Source: Leptofilum sp050292445 (GTDB lineage: Bacteria; Chloroflexota; Anaerolineae; Promineifilales; Promineifilaceae). From it: a stretch of DNA of 20,611 nt. A program made the translations under genes and the position numbers. The stretch lies in contig JBNKLQ010000092.1 of assembly GCA_050292445.1 (NCBI GenBank), positions 1 to 20,611 of the forward strand. Reading direction: 5' to 3'. The notes under the pieces are model-generated. The model did not search any database. It worked only from the letters and a program-made list of their open reading frames with translations, and was not told the origin of the DNA. How positions within the stretch are numbered: position 1 is the stretch's first letter; every line of letters begins with the position of its first letter. This document shows positions 1 through 6,230 of this stretch, piece by piece.

Positions 1-89
1 TCCTGTAAAAAATAATTCACGCAAAGACGCTAAGTCGCAAAGCTTCTCTTGAAAAATCTGCGTAATCTGCGAAATCTGTGGATAGAAAA
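1..89. repeat. Intergenic filler repeat downstream of the his operon
   Basis: The stretch is built of short near-repeats around AATCTGCGAAATCT and GCAAAGACGC. The 13-mer TGAAAAATCTGCG (50-62) and the 14-mer AATCTGCGAAATCT (64-77) both recur exactly in the hisG-hisD spacer (6164-6176 and 6169-6182). No convincing hairpin terminator for the operon is visible before the window edge. This is one of several filler families in the window and carries no coding signal. Confidence 0.6.
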
Positions 90-770
90 TTATTGATCCA
101 AAATCCTTCGTAGTTCGTTCAATTTCTGAATGTTGTAGGTGATGGGCAGCTCTGTCGGCTTGTTTCCCGGGTTGTACCAGCAGGTGTCGATGCCATAGGT
201 GATGCCACCAGTCATGTCGGAAGAAAGGCTGTCACCAATGATCAAAACTTCAGACCTGGCCGGTTGGTTCATTCGCGCGAAGGCCACATCAAAAATGCCG
301 GGATTCGGCTTGGCAACGCCCACTTCATCAGAAACAACGACGGCCGAAAAATAAGGTTCCAGGCCAGAACGGGCCAAACGTGGATACTGCACATCCGCTA
401 AGCCATTGGTGATGAGGGCCAGGTGGTAACGGCCGTTTAATTCCCTAATCAATTCAGCGGCCCCCTCAATTAAATGGGCTTGTTGGGCCAACTGGTCCAG
501 GTAGGTGTTGGAAAACAGTTCGGCATCATAATCAATGGTTAATTCTGCGAACAGCTGGTGGAAACGGCCGACGCGCAATTCTTCCGGCGTTACCTGCTTT
601 TGCTCAAAGCGCAGCCAGAATTGGTGGTTAATGTTCCGGTAGCGTAACTGGTAATCGGGCTGGAACGCTAAGTTGTGCCGCGCAAAATTTTGTGCCAACG
701 CTGCGTCTTCTGCCCGAGAATAATCAAACAGAGTGCCGTCGGCATCAAACAATAACCATTGGTAACGCAT
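90..770 (-). CDS. HAD-superfamily hydrolase (YjjG-like), candidate histidinol-phosphatase
   Basis: This 226-aa cytosolic protein shows all HAD motifs: DADGT near residues 9-13 (nucleophile Asp9 and acid Asp11), ITNG (motif II), the Lys in AKPNPG (motif III) and GDSLSSD (motif IV). The cap arrangement resembles YjjG-type nucleotidases that dephosphorylate small phosphate esters. The start is ATG at 770 with GGAG about 5 nt upstream, only 9 nt after the hisA stop, so it is the last gene of the his operon. The HisB encoded here is monofunctional (IGP dehydratase only) and no PHP- or DDDD-type histidinol-phosphatase is seen. The operon position therefore suggests, but does not prove, that this enzyme hydrolyses histidinol phosphate. 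The alternative is a general nucleotidase or housecleaning phosphatase. Confidence 0.85.
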   Translation of the reverse strand: MRYQWLLFDADGTLFDYSRAEDAALAQNFARHNLAFQPDYQLRYRNINHQFWLRFEQKQVTPEELRVGRFHQLFAELTIDYDAELFSNTYLDQLAQQAHLIEGAAELIRELNGRYHLALITNGLADVQYPRLARSGLEPYFSAVVVSDEVGVAKPNPGIFDVAFARMNQPARSEVLIIGDSLSSDMTGGITYGIDTCWYNPGNKPTELPITYNIQKLNELRRILDQ

Positions 771-779
771 GTTGCTCCG

Positions 780-1526
780 TTATGCTTGGGGGATGCTTTG
801 CAGTGCTTCTTCCAGGTCCAAACTGCCGTCATAAATCGCCCGCCCGGTGATGACCCCCACCAGCCCGTGCTTTGCCTTGGCATGGCAAAGGCGAATATCT
901 TCCATGGAGGCCACGCCGCCGGAGGCGATGACTTGCAAGCCGGTGACCTGGCTCAACTGCACAGTTGCCCCAACATCAACCCCGCTCAGCACGCCATCTC
1001 GGCCAATATCGGTGTAGATGATGGTTTTTATACCGCGTTCTTTCATTTCCTTGCCTAAATCGACAGGATTCATGGCGGTGTCGCGCTGCCAGCCTCGGGT
1101 TTTTACACGGCCGTTGCGGGAATCGATTCCCACCAAGATTTTGTTTTTGCCAAATTTGCCTACGGCTTTGCTAACCAGTTCTGGCTTTTCGATGGCAACC
1201 GTGCCCAAGATGACGCGTTTTGCGCCTGCATCTAGCGCCCGCGCCACATCATCCAGGCTGCGGATGCCACCGCCAAACTGTACCTTAACATCTAGCTCGG
1301 CAATGGCTGGCAAGGCAGCCCAATTCGCCGCGCCAGCCTCATCAAGCGCGCCATCCAGATTGATAACGTGTAGCCATTTGGCTCCGACATCAATCCATTT
1401 TTGGGCCATGTTAACCGGGTTGTTGCCAAAAACGGTTTCTCTTTCAGGATCGCCATGCTCCAGGCGTACGACACGGCCGTTGCGCAGATCAATGGCAGGG
1501 AATATAGTGAACTTACTTTTACTCAA
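780..1526 (-). CDS. hisA: HisA, ProFAR isomerase
   Basis: 1-(5-phosphoribosyl)-5-[(5-phosphoribosylamino)methylideneamino]imidazole-4-carboxamide isomerase carries out the fourth step of histidine synthesis, an Amadori rearrangement in the cytosol. The 248-aa length is normal for this single-domain TIM barrel. It has the N-terminal FPAIDLRNGR with the catalytic base Asp near residue 13, the half-barrel phosphate motif FGGGIRS, the catalytic acid in YTDIGRDG, and the second phosphate site IASGGV. No ATG is available. The start is TTG at 1526, supported by AGAGGT about 7 nt upstream. It follows hisH across an 81-nt repeat-rich spacer and precedes the HAD gene by 9 nt. Confidence 0.95.
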   Translation of the reverse strand: MSKSKFTIFPAIDLRNGRVVRLEHGDPERETVFGNNPVNMAQKWIDVGAKWLHVINLDGALDEAGAANWAALPAIAELDVKVQFGGGIRSLDDVARALDAGAKRVILGTVAIEKPELVSKAVGKFGKNKILVGIDSRNGRVKTRGWQRDTAMNPVDLGKEMKERGIKTIIYTDIGRDGVLSGVDVGATVQLSQVTGLQVIASGGVASMEDIRLCHAKAKHGLVGVITGRAIYDGSLDLEEALQSIPQA

Positions 1527-1544
1527 GTGAGTACCTCTTATGAT

Positions 1545-1607
1545 GAGGTAATTGGGTCATTGAGCAACTGAGTAATTACTGAATTACCCAATTACTTAAC
1601 TACACAA
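1545..1607. repeat. hisH-hisA spacer filler with 10-bp inverted repeat
   Basis: This spacer is AT-rich and quasi-periodic, a family built on AATTAC/GTAATT. GTAATTGGGT (1548-1557) is exactly complementary to ACCCAATTAC (1586-1595), so a stem with a 28-nt loop is possible. There is no T-tract on the minus strand to make it a classical terminator. It sits between hisH and hisA, just upstream of the hisA ribosome-binding site. Confidence 0.55.
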
Positions 1608-2300
1608 TTACAATTTTTCAACAAAATTTCGCAGTATGGTTAATCCCACACTTTGGCTTTTTTCCGGGTGGAATTGCAGACCATAAATATTATCCTTGGC
1701 CACCACAGAAGTAAATGGGAAACCATAGTCAGTCCAGGCGAGTACGGCCGTTGCATCTTCAGGATCACAGTAGTAAGAATGCACAAAGTAAGCGTAGTCG
1801 CCTGTTTGCACACTGTCCAGCAGCGGACTTTCCCAGGCAGGTTCCAGCTGGTTCCAGCCCATGTGGGGGATTTTTAAATTGTAAATGGTGGATTGTGAAT
1901 TGTGAATTTTTAATGGCTCGGCGTCATTAGCCATTAACCGTTGACCATTAACCATTGACAATTTTTGGGGAAAACGCACCACTTTACCCGCCAACAAATC
2001 CAATCCCTGATGAATGCCCATTTCGTGACCTTCGCTGAACATGAGCTGCATCCCCACGCAGATTCCCAGAAAAGGCACGCCGCGCTGCACGGTTTCCTGA
2101 ATCGCTTCGGGCAGGTTGTGCCGCCGCAGGCCGTCCATGCCAGAGCCAAACGCGCCAACGCCAGGCAGCACCAGCTTGTCAGCGCGGCGCACCACCTCCG
2201 GGTCATCGGTTAGATGCACATCGGCCCCGATATGCTCAAACGCTTTTTGCGCGGAGCGAATGTTGCTCGCGCCGTAGTCGATCATGGTGATCTTTATCAT
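1608..2300 (-). CDS. hisH: HisH, IGP synthase glutaminase subunit
   Basis: Class-I glutamine amidotransferase subunit of imidazole glycerol-phosphate synthase. It supplies ammonia to HisF, whose gene is not in the window. The N-terminus is MIKITMIDYGASNIRS, the nucleophile Cys is in FLGICVGMQL, and the His-Glu pair is in LQFHPEKS. The reading frame is open up to 2387, but the extra 29 residues are a translated 7-bp tandem repeat (ITDHRLP units). I therefore place the start at ATG 2300, with GGAAA just upstream; ATG 2285 is also possible. Between VVRFPQ and LKIPHMGWNQL there is an extra stretch of about 25-28 residues encoded by filler repeat (about 1873-1966), absent from ordinary HisH. The active-site elements are intact, so the protein is probably functional. 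Confidence 0.93.
   Translation of the reverse strand: MIKITMIDYGASNIRSAQKAFEHIGADVHLTDDPEVVRRADKLVLPGVGAFGSGMDGLRRHNLPEAIQETVQRGVPFLGICVGMQLMFSEGHEMGIHQGLDLLAGKVVRFPQKLSMVNGQRLMANDAEPLKIHNSQSTIYNLKIPHMGWNQLEPAWESPLLDSVQTGDYAYFVHSYYCDPEDATAVLAWTDYGFPFTSVVAKDNIYGLQFHPEKSQSVGLTILRNFVEKL
1873..1966. repeat. Filler repeat inserted in frame inside hisH
   Basis: The segment contains tandem-like words: GGATTGTGAATTGTGAATTT on one side, and CCATTAACCGTTGACCATTA followed by ACCATTGACAATTT on the other. This AT-rich, quasi-palindromic composition is unlike the flanking coding DNA but like the intergenic fillers of this operon. It adds roughly 25-28 residues between conserved HisH blocks without breaking the frame. 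Confidence 0.65.
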
Positions 2301-2305
2301 TTTCC

Positions 2306-2373
2306 GTAATCCGTAATCCGTAATCGGTAATCGGTGATCAGTAATCGGTAATCGGTGATCAGTAATCGGTAAC
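2306..2373. repeat. Tandem 7-bp repeat array upstream of hisH
   Basis: Nearly ten consecutive 7-bp units read GTAATCC, GTAATCC, GTAATCG, GTAATCG, GTGATCA, GTAATCG, GTAATCG, GTGATCA, GTAATCG and a partial GTAAC. There is a higher-order 21-bp period (two GTAATCG plus GTGATCA). The array fills most of the hisB-hisH spacer and explains the false upstream extension of the HisH frame. Similar words (TTACTGATCACCG) form the extreme 3' end of hisG at 6231-6243. Confidence 0.9.
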
Positions 2374-2411
2374 AGCCCACCGATCACTGATTACTGTTTA
2401 CCGTTTACTAC

Positions 2412-3005
2412 TCACTCTGTGAGCGTTCCCTTTGTCGAAGCCACATCCAACCGGCGTGGGTCGATGGCGACGGCCGTTTGCAAAGCTCGGGCAAACGCTT
2501 TAAACAACGCTTCGGCTTGATGATGGTCGTTACGGCCGTATTCAACACGCGCGTGCAAGTTCATTTTGGCGTGGATAGCCACCGATTCAAAGAAATGCTG
2601 CACCAGATCGGTGGGCATCTGGCCGATGGCGGGTGTGTGCCAGGTGCCATGAAAGACGGTATACGGCCGTCCGCCCAGATCAATCGCCACAAAGCCCAGT
2701 GCCTCGTCCATTGGCACATAGGCATGGCCCATGCGCGTGATCCCCTTGCGGTCGCCCAACGCCTGGTTAATGGCTTGCCCCAGCACAATGCCCACATCCT
2801 CAATGGTGTGGTGCGTGTCGATGTGCAGGTCACCGGTGGCCTGCACGGTGAGATCAAACAGGCCGTGTACCGCCAGCGCCGTGAGCATGTGGTCAAAAAA
2901 GCCAACGGCCGTGCCAATCTCGTGCTGTCCTGTACCATCCAAATTGATGGAGATAGAAATGTCCGTTTCGTTGGTTTGGCGGTGAATTTCTGCTTCTCGT
3001 GTCAT
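2412..3005 (-). CDS. hisB: HisB, imidazoleglycerol-phosphate dehydratase (monofunctional)
   Basis: IGP dehydratase, a Mn-dependent cytosolic enzyme that converts imidazole glycerol phosphate to imidazole acetol phosphate. The 197-aa length matches the monofunctional family and there is no N-terminal HAD phosphatase domain. The duplicated His-rich metal-binding motifs are present: HHTIED in the first half and DHHQAEALFKA in the second, with the typical HMLTALAVHG segment. The start is ATG at 3005. The Shine-Dalgarno is weak, and the 126 nt separating it from hisC are filler repeat. The absence of a phosphatase domain means histidinol phosphate hydrolysis needs another enzyme, possibly the HAD gene at 90-770. 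Confidence 0.96.
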   Translation of the reverse strand: MTREAEIHRQTNETDISISINLDGTGQHEIGTAVGFFDHMLTALAVHGLFDLTVQATGDLHIDTHHTIEDVGIVLGQAINQALGDRKGITRMGHAYVPMDEALGFVAIDLGGRPYTVFHGTWHTPAIGQMPTDLVQHFFESVAIHAKMNLHARVEYGRNDHHQAEALFKAFARALQTAVAIDPRRLDVASTKGTLTE

Positions 3006-3024
3006 CTTGTAATGTTTTTTAGAA

Positions 3025-3125
3025 TTTATACGAAGGAACGAAGACAGGAAGGAACCTAGGGGATTAGCAACTGACTCATTATCTTACTTCTTTGTTTCTT
3101 CCGTTCCTTTGTCTCTTCGTATAAA
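3025..3125. repeat. hisC-hisB spacer element with 11-bp terminal inverted repeats
   Basis: TTTATACGAAG (3025-3035) and CTTCGTATAAA (3115-3125) are perfect inverted repeats bounding a 101-bp non-coding segment. Internal words repeat the same theme on opposite strands (GAAGGAACGAAGACAGGAAG against CTTCCGTTCCTTTGTCTC). The layout is that of a miniature inverted-repeat element or a long imperfect hairpin. No coding potential was found. Confidence 0.65.
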
Positions 3126-3131
3126 AATGGT

Positions 3132-4301
3132 CTACTTTTCTAAACGATGCAGTTCGGCAATTAACCGGTCTGTTTCTTCCGGCCGTCCGGCGCTGATGCG
3201 AATGCAGTTGTCTACGCCGGGCTTGTTGAAATAGCGCACCAGGATGCCTTCTTTCTCCAACTCAAGTTTGAGCGCTTGGGCATCGCGGCCGATGACCCGG
3301 CATAATATAAAGTTTGAACGGCTGGGAAAGGGGTTCAGGTAGCTAATTGTACCCAATTCTGCAAAAAGACGCTCCCTTTCCGCCACCAAAAGTTGTACTT
3401 TCTCATGCAGCCACTGTTGATCTTCTAAGGAAGCAAGGGCGGCCAGCGAAGCAGCGACGTTAATGTTGTACGGCTGCTTGATTTTCCAGAGGTGCGGCAG
3501 CAGCCATTCAGGAAAGACCCCGTACCCCACACGCAGCCCAGCCAGTCCGGCCAGCTTGCTAAAGGTGCGCAATACCGCCAAATTATCATATTCCAGCGTC
3601 CAATGAATACGACTAGCTGAATTAATCGCGGAGAACACGGAGGGTGCAGAGACATTTTCTTTTCCTCTGCGTTCTCCGCGCTCTCCCCGGTTCAGATCAA
3701 ACGCGAAATCGACGTAAGCTTCGTCCAGCACAACGAGCAGGGGCAGTTTGAGCAGGCGGCGCAGATCGGTGTCGTTGATGGTGCTGCCGTCTGGGTTATT
3801 GGGGGAGCAGAGGAAGAGGACTTTGGCGCTGGGATGGTTGGCCACGGCCGTTTCAATTCCCGCAATGTCCAAACTGAAATCCTCTTTACGCCAGACCTGC
3901 ACGTACTGACCGCTGTTAACGGCCGTACTAAACGGATACATGCCAAACGACGGCGGGCAATCAATCACCACATCCCCTGGTGAGAGGACCACGCGCAGCA
4001 CCAGATCGATTAGCTCATCGGCGCCCATGCCGGTGAGCAGCCGCTCTTTGGGCATGGTAACGTACTTGCTGAGCGCATCGCGTAGCTGGTTGGATTCGGG
4101 GTCGGGGTAGATGTGGAAGAAACGGCCGTTCCGCAGCGCTTCCAACGCCTTTGGCGAAGGACCATACGGATTTTCATTGGCATCCAGCTTGACAATCTCT
4201 TCCGGTGCCCGCCCCAGCCGCGCCGACAACACCTCAAACGGCACAATCGGGATGTATGGCTCCATCTCAGCAATATCTGGTCGAACAAATTTATGTTTCA
4301 T
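3132..4301 (-). CDS. hisC: HisC, histidinol-phosphate aminotransferase
   Basis: PLP-dependent class-I/II aminotransferase that converts imidazole acetol phosphate plus glutamate to histidinol phosphate. Visible family blocks are LDANENPYGPSP, FLCSPNNPDG, LDEAYVDFA, the PLP-lysine motif RTFSKLAGLAGLRVGYG and IRISAGRPEETD. The start is ATG 4301 with AGGAG five nt upstream. At 389 aa it is somewhat longer than typical. The excess lies between DEAYVDFA and YDNLAVLRTFSK, where an in-frame stretch encoding NRGERGERRGKEN and following residues derives from a GC-rich filler repeat (about 3622-3700). The insertion falls in a variable loop before the PLP lysine, so activity is probably kept. Confidence 0.95.
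   Translation of the reverse strand: MKHKFVRPDIAEMEPYIPIVPFEVLSARLGRAPEEIVKLDANENPYGPSPKALEALRNGRFFHIYPDPESNQLRDALSKYVTMPKERLLTGMGADELIDLVLRVVLSPGDVVIDCPPSFGMYPFSTAVNSGQYVQVWRKEDFSLDIAGIETAVANHPSAKVLFLCSPNNPDGSTINDTDLRRLLKLPLLVVLDEAYVDFAFDLNRGERGERRGKENVSAPSVFSAINSASRIHWTLEYDNLAVLRTFSKLAGLAGLRVGYGVFPEWLLPHLWKIKQPYNINVAASLAALASLEDQQWLHEKVQLLVAERERLFAELGTISYLNPFPSRSNFILCRVIGRDAQALKLELEKEGILVRYFNKPGVDNCIRISAGRPEETDRLIAELHRLEK
3627..3680. repeat. Hairpin-forming repeat inserted in frame inside hisC
   Basis: CGCGGAGAAC (3627-3636) pairs exactly with GTTCTCCGCG (3671-3680), and GCAGAG (3646-3651) pairs with CTCTGC (3665-3670). The words CTCTGCG and CGCAGAG are the same family as the inverted repeats flanking the GxxExxY gene. 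The segment adds about 25 residues to HisC relative to the usual spacing of conserved blocks. Confidence 0.65.
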
Positions 4302-4317
4302 TTTTGCTCCTTAAATG

Positions 4318-4757
4318 AACCGCAGAGGCGCAGAGAGCGCTGAGTTTATAGGTTGAGAACAACGCGTTTGATACCTGTTTTCAGGAGAATGGTATGAAAA
4401 TTTAGTAACAAACCAAGTTTGCAGTTTGTCAATTTGAGGTAGGTAAGCATTTGTGCTTTGTGAACAGGCTCATACTTTTTGACTGCTTTCAACTCCACAA
4501 CCACAAGCCCTTCCACAAGAAAATCTAGACGATAGCCACAGTCCAATTTAGTGCCTTTATAGGTCAAGGGAAGTGGTTTTTGCCGCTCAAAGGCAATGCC
4601 CCTCAAACTCATTTCCTGTGCCATGCACGTTTCGTAAGCCGATTCAAGCAATCCGGGACCCAGCTGCTTATGCACCTCAATTGCTGCCCCAATAATTCCT
4701 GTCGATAACTCATTCTCTCTCATAAAAATCCTCCGTGTCCTCTGCGCCTCTGCGGTT
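4318..4757. repeat. 18-bp perfect inverted repeats bracketing the GxxExxY gene
   Basis: AACCGCAGAGGCGCAGAG at 4318-4335 is the exact reverse complement of 4740-4757. The 440-bp unit holds a single complete gene (4346-4723). The right repeat overlaps the hisD stop codon (TAA at 4758-4756). The arrangement looks like a small gene cassette delimited by repeats of the CTCTGCG filler family, dropped between hisD and hisC. No target-site duplication or transposase is evident, so mobility is inferred only from the layout. Confidence 0.8.
4346..4723 (-). CDS. GxxExxY family protein (PD-(D/E)XK-like fold)
   Basis: This 125-aa protein has the family signature GLLESAY (G-x-x-E-x-x-Y) near residues 25-31. 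Downstream are DFLVEG and VVELKAVKKYEP, which match the D...ExK pattern of a PD-(D/E)XK nuclease-like core. The family is widespread and often multi-copy, with no settled function as far as I know. It lies between hisD and hisC in the same orientation but has no evident role in histidine synthesis. The flanking 18-bp inverted repeats suggest it arrived as a unit. The start is ATG at 4723; the upstream sequence CGGAGGATTTTTATG supplies a strong GGAGG. Confidence 0.9.
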   Translation of the reverse strand: MRENELSTGIIGAAIEVHKQLGPGLLESAYETCMAQEMSLRGIAFERQKPLPLTYKGTKLDCGYRLDFLVEGLVVVELKAVKKYEPVHKAQMLTYLKLTNCKLGLLLNFHTILLKTGIKRVVLNL

Positions 4758-6081
4758 ATTTTATCCTTTTCTTAGCGGCGTTGGCGTGGGCGGTGAGGGC
4801 TTCGGCCTGGGCGATGCGGGCGGCGGCGTGGCTGAGTTGGGCGGAGGTGGCATCATCTAGCTCAATGATGCTGCTGATCTTGACGAAGTCGAAGACGTTG
4901 AGTGGGGAAGCGAAGCGGGCGGTGCCGTTGGTGGGCATGACATGGCTGGGACCTGCCACGTAATCCCCCAGCACCTCAAAAGAACGCTCGCCAATGAACA
5001 GGCCCCCGGCGTTGGGAATTTTGTCTACGTAGGCGGCTGGATTTTGGGTGGCGATGCAGGTGTGTTCAGCGGCAAAATCGCTGGCCAGTTGGCACGCCTC
5101 GTCCAAATCAGCTGTGAGTACAATGCCGCCGCGATTGGCCAGCGAAATGGCAATCACTTCGCTGCGGCTCAACTCTTCCATTTGGCGGGCAATTTCTACC
5201 TGCACTTTTTCCGCAAATGTTTGGGATGGGGTGAAGAGGATGGCGGTGGCTAGTACGTCGTGTTCGGCCTGGGCTAGCATGTCGGCGGCAACCCAGGCGG
5301 GATCGGCCGTTTCATCAGCCACGACCACGGTTTCGGTGGGGCCGTACAGGCCATCAATGCCTACGATGCCGTACACCTGCCGCTTGGCCAGGGTGGTGAA
5401 CAGGTTGCCAGGGCCAACGATTTTATCGACGCGAGGTACGCTTTCGCTGCCAAAAGCCAGGGCCGCCACGGCCTGCGCCCCGCCTAATGTGTAAATAGTG
5501 TCGATGCCCGCGATGGCGGCGGCGGCCAGAATCACATCGGGGATACGGCCGTCTCCCTTTCCCGGCGGTGTGGCTACCACAATTTCTGGCACGCCAGCCA
5601 CCTGCGCCGGGATCACCGACATCAGCAGCGAGGAAGGCAGTGGCGCGGTGCCGCCGGGCACGTAAACCCCCACGCGCTGAATCGGTGTGACGCGCTGACC
5701 CACACGGCCACCCATCTCGTTGGTTTCCCAGTTGGGCAGCGGCTGCCGCTGGTGAAAATCCCGAATGCGGCTGGCGGCCAGCTCCAGGGCTTCTTTTAAA
5801 TCGGTGGGGATACGGGAAACGGCCGTTTCAATCTCCCCCTTATCCACTCGCAAACTCGCCACTCGCACACCATCCAACGTTTCTGTCCAGTGGTGCAAAG
5901 CGGCATCTCCTCTTTGGCGCACGTCACGCAGAATGGTGGTTACGGCCGTATCCGGCGTGGCTCCCTCGCCAAACAGGCGGTTCAAACTGGCCTGCAATGC
6001 TGGCGGAACTTCTGGTTCCAGCGACGTTTCCCGCCGCAGGATTGTATCTTTTGCTTCTTGTTTGCTGAAAATTTCAATCAT
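4756..6081 (-). CDS. hisD: HisD, histidinol dehydrogenase
   Basis: Zn- and NAD-dependent enzyme for the last two oxidations, L-histidinol to L-histidine. At 441 aa it has the normal length. Diagnostic blocks are YVPGGTAPLPSSLLMSVIPA, the KIVGPGN segment, the zinc/active-site region AQAEHD, the catalytic LANRGG...EHTC region, and GPSHVMPTNGTARFASPLNV. The start is ATG 6081 with AGGTGA about 7 nt upstream. It follows hisG across a 149-nt spacer of filler repeat. Its stop codon lies inside the right-hand 18-bp repeat of the GxxExxY cassette, so the cassette boundary coincides with the gene end without truncating the conserved domain. Confidence 0.97.
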   Translation of the reverse strand: MIEIFSKQEAKDTILRRETSLEPEVPPALQASLNRLFGEGATPDTAVTTILRDVRQRGDAALHHWTETLDGVRVASLRVDKGEIETAVSRIPTDLKEALELAASRIRDFHQRQPLPNWETNEMGGRVGQRVTPIQRVGVYVPGGTAPLPSSLLMSVIPAQVAGVPEIVVATPPGKGDGRIPDVILAAAAIAGIDTIYTLGGAQAVAALAFGSESVPRVDKIVGPGNLFTTLAKRQVYGIVGIDGLYGPTETVVVADETADPAWVAADMLAQAEHDVLATAILFTPSQTFAEKVQVEIARQMEELSRSEVIAISLANRGGIVLTADLDEACQLASDFAAEHTCIATQNPAAYVDKIPNAGGLFIGERSFEVLGDYVAGPSHVMPTNGTARFASPLNVFDFVKISSIIELDDATSAQLSHAAARIAQAEALTAHANAAKKRIK

Positions 6082-6132
6082 GACAATTCACCTAATCTGG
6101 TCAAGCTAAAATCCAAGTAGTTTTTTTATCAA

Positions 6133-6182
6133 CAGATTGCACAGATTTAAGAGATTCTTTATCTGAAAAATCTGCGAAATCT
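6133..6182. repeat. hisG-hisD spacer filler repeat
   Basis: The spacer contains CAGATTGCACAGATTT followed by TGAAAAATCTGCGAAATCT. The latter half shares exact 13- and 14-mers with 50-77 at the downstream end of the operon. It appears non-coding, and no terminator or promoter is evident in it. Confidence 0.6.
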
Positions 6183-6230
6183 TTGACTATATTTCTGTTC
6201 AAAGCAACAAAACTGATTGCCGACCACTGC

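Noticed and set aside
1018..1530. 170-codon plus-strand ORF opposite hisA
   Set aside because: Antisense shadow of a well-conserved gene, with low-complexity Ser/Pro/Thr composition and no domain.
2306..2373. Possible CRISPR array
   Set aside because: Units are 7 bp and contiguous, with no unique spacers and no cas genes nearby.
2301..2387. N-terminal extension of HisH (29 residues, repeated ITDHRLP)
   Set aside because: It is the translation of the 7-bp tandem repeat. The family's normal start is MIKITMIDYG, with GGAAA before ATG 2300.
4318..4757. Insertion sequence with transposase
   Set aside because: The only gene is a GxxExxY protein. No DDE or serine-recombinase motifs and no target-site duplication are seen, so I describe it only as a repeat-bounded cassette.
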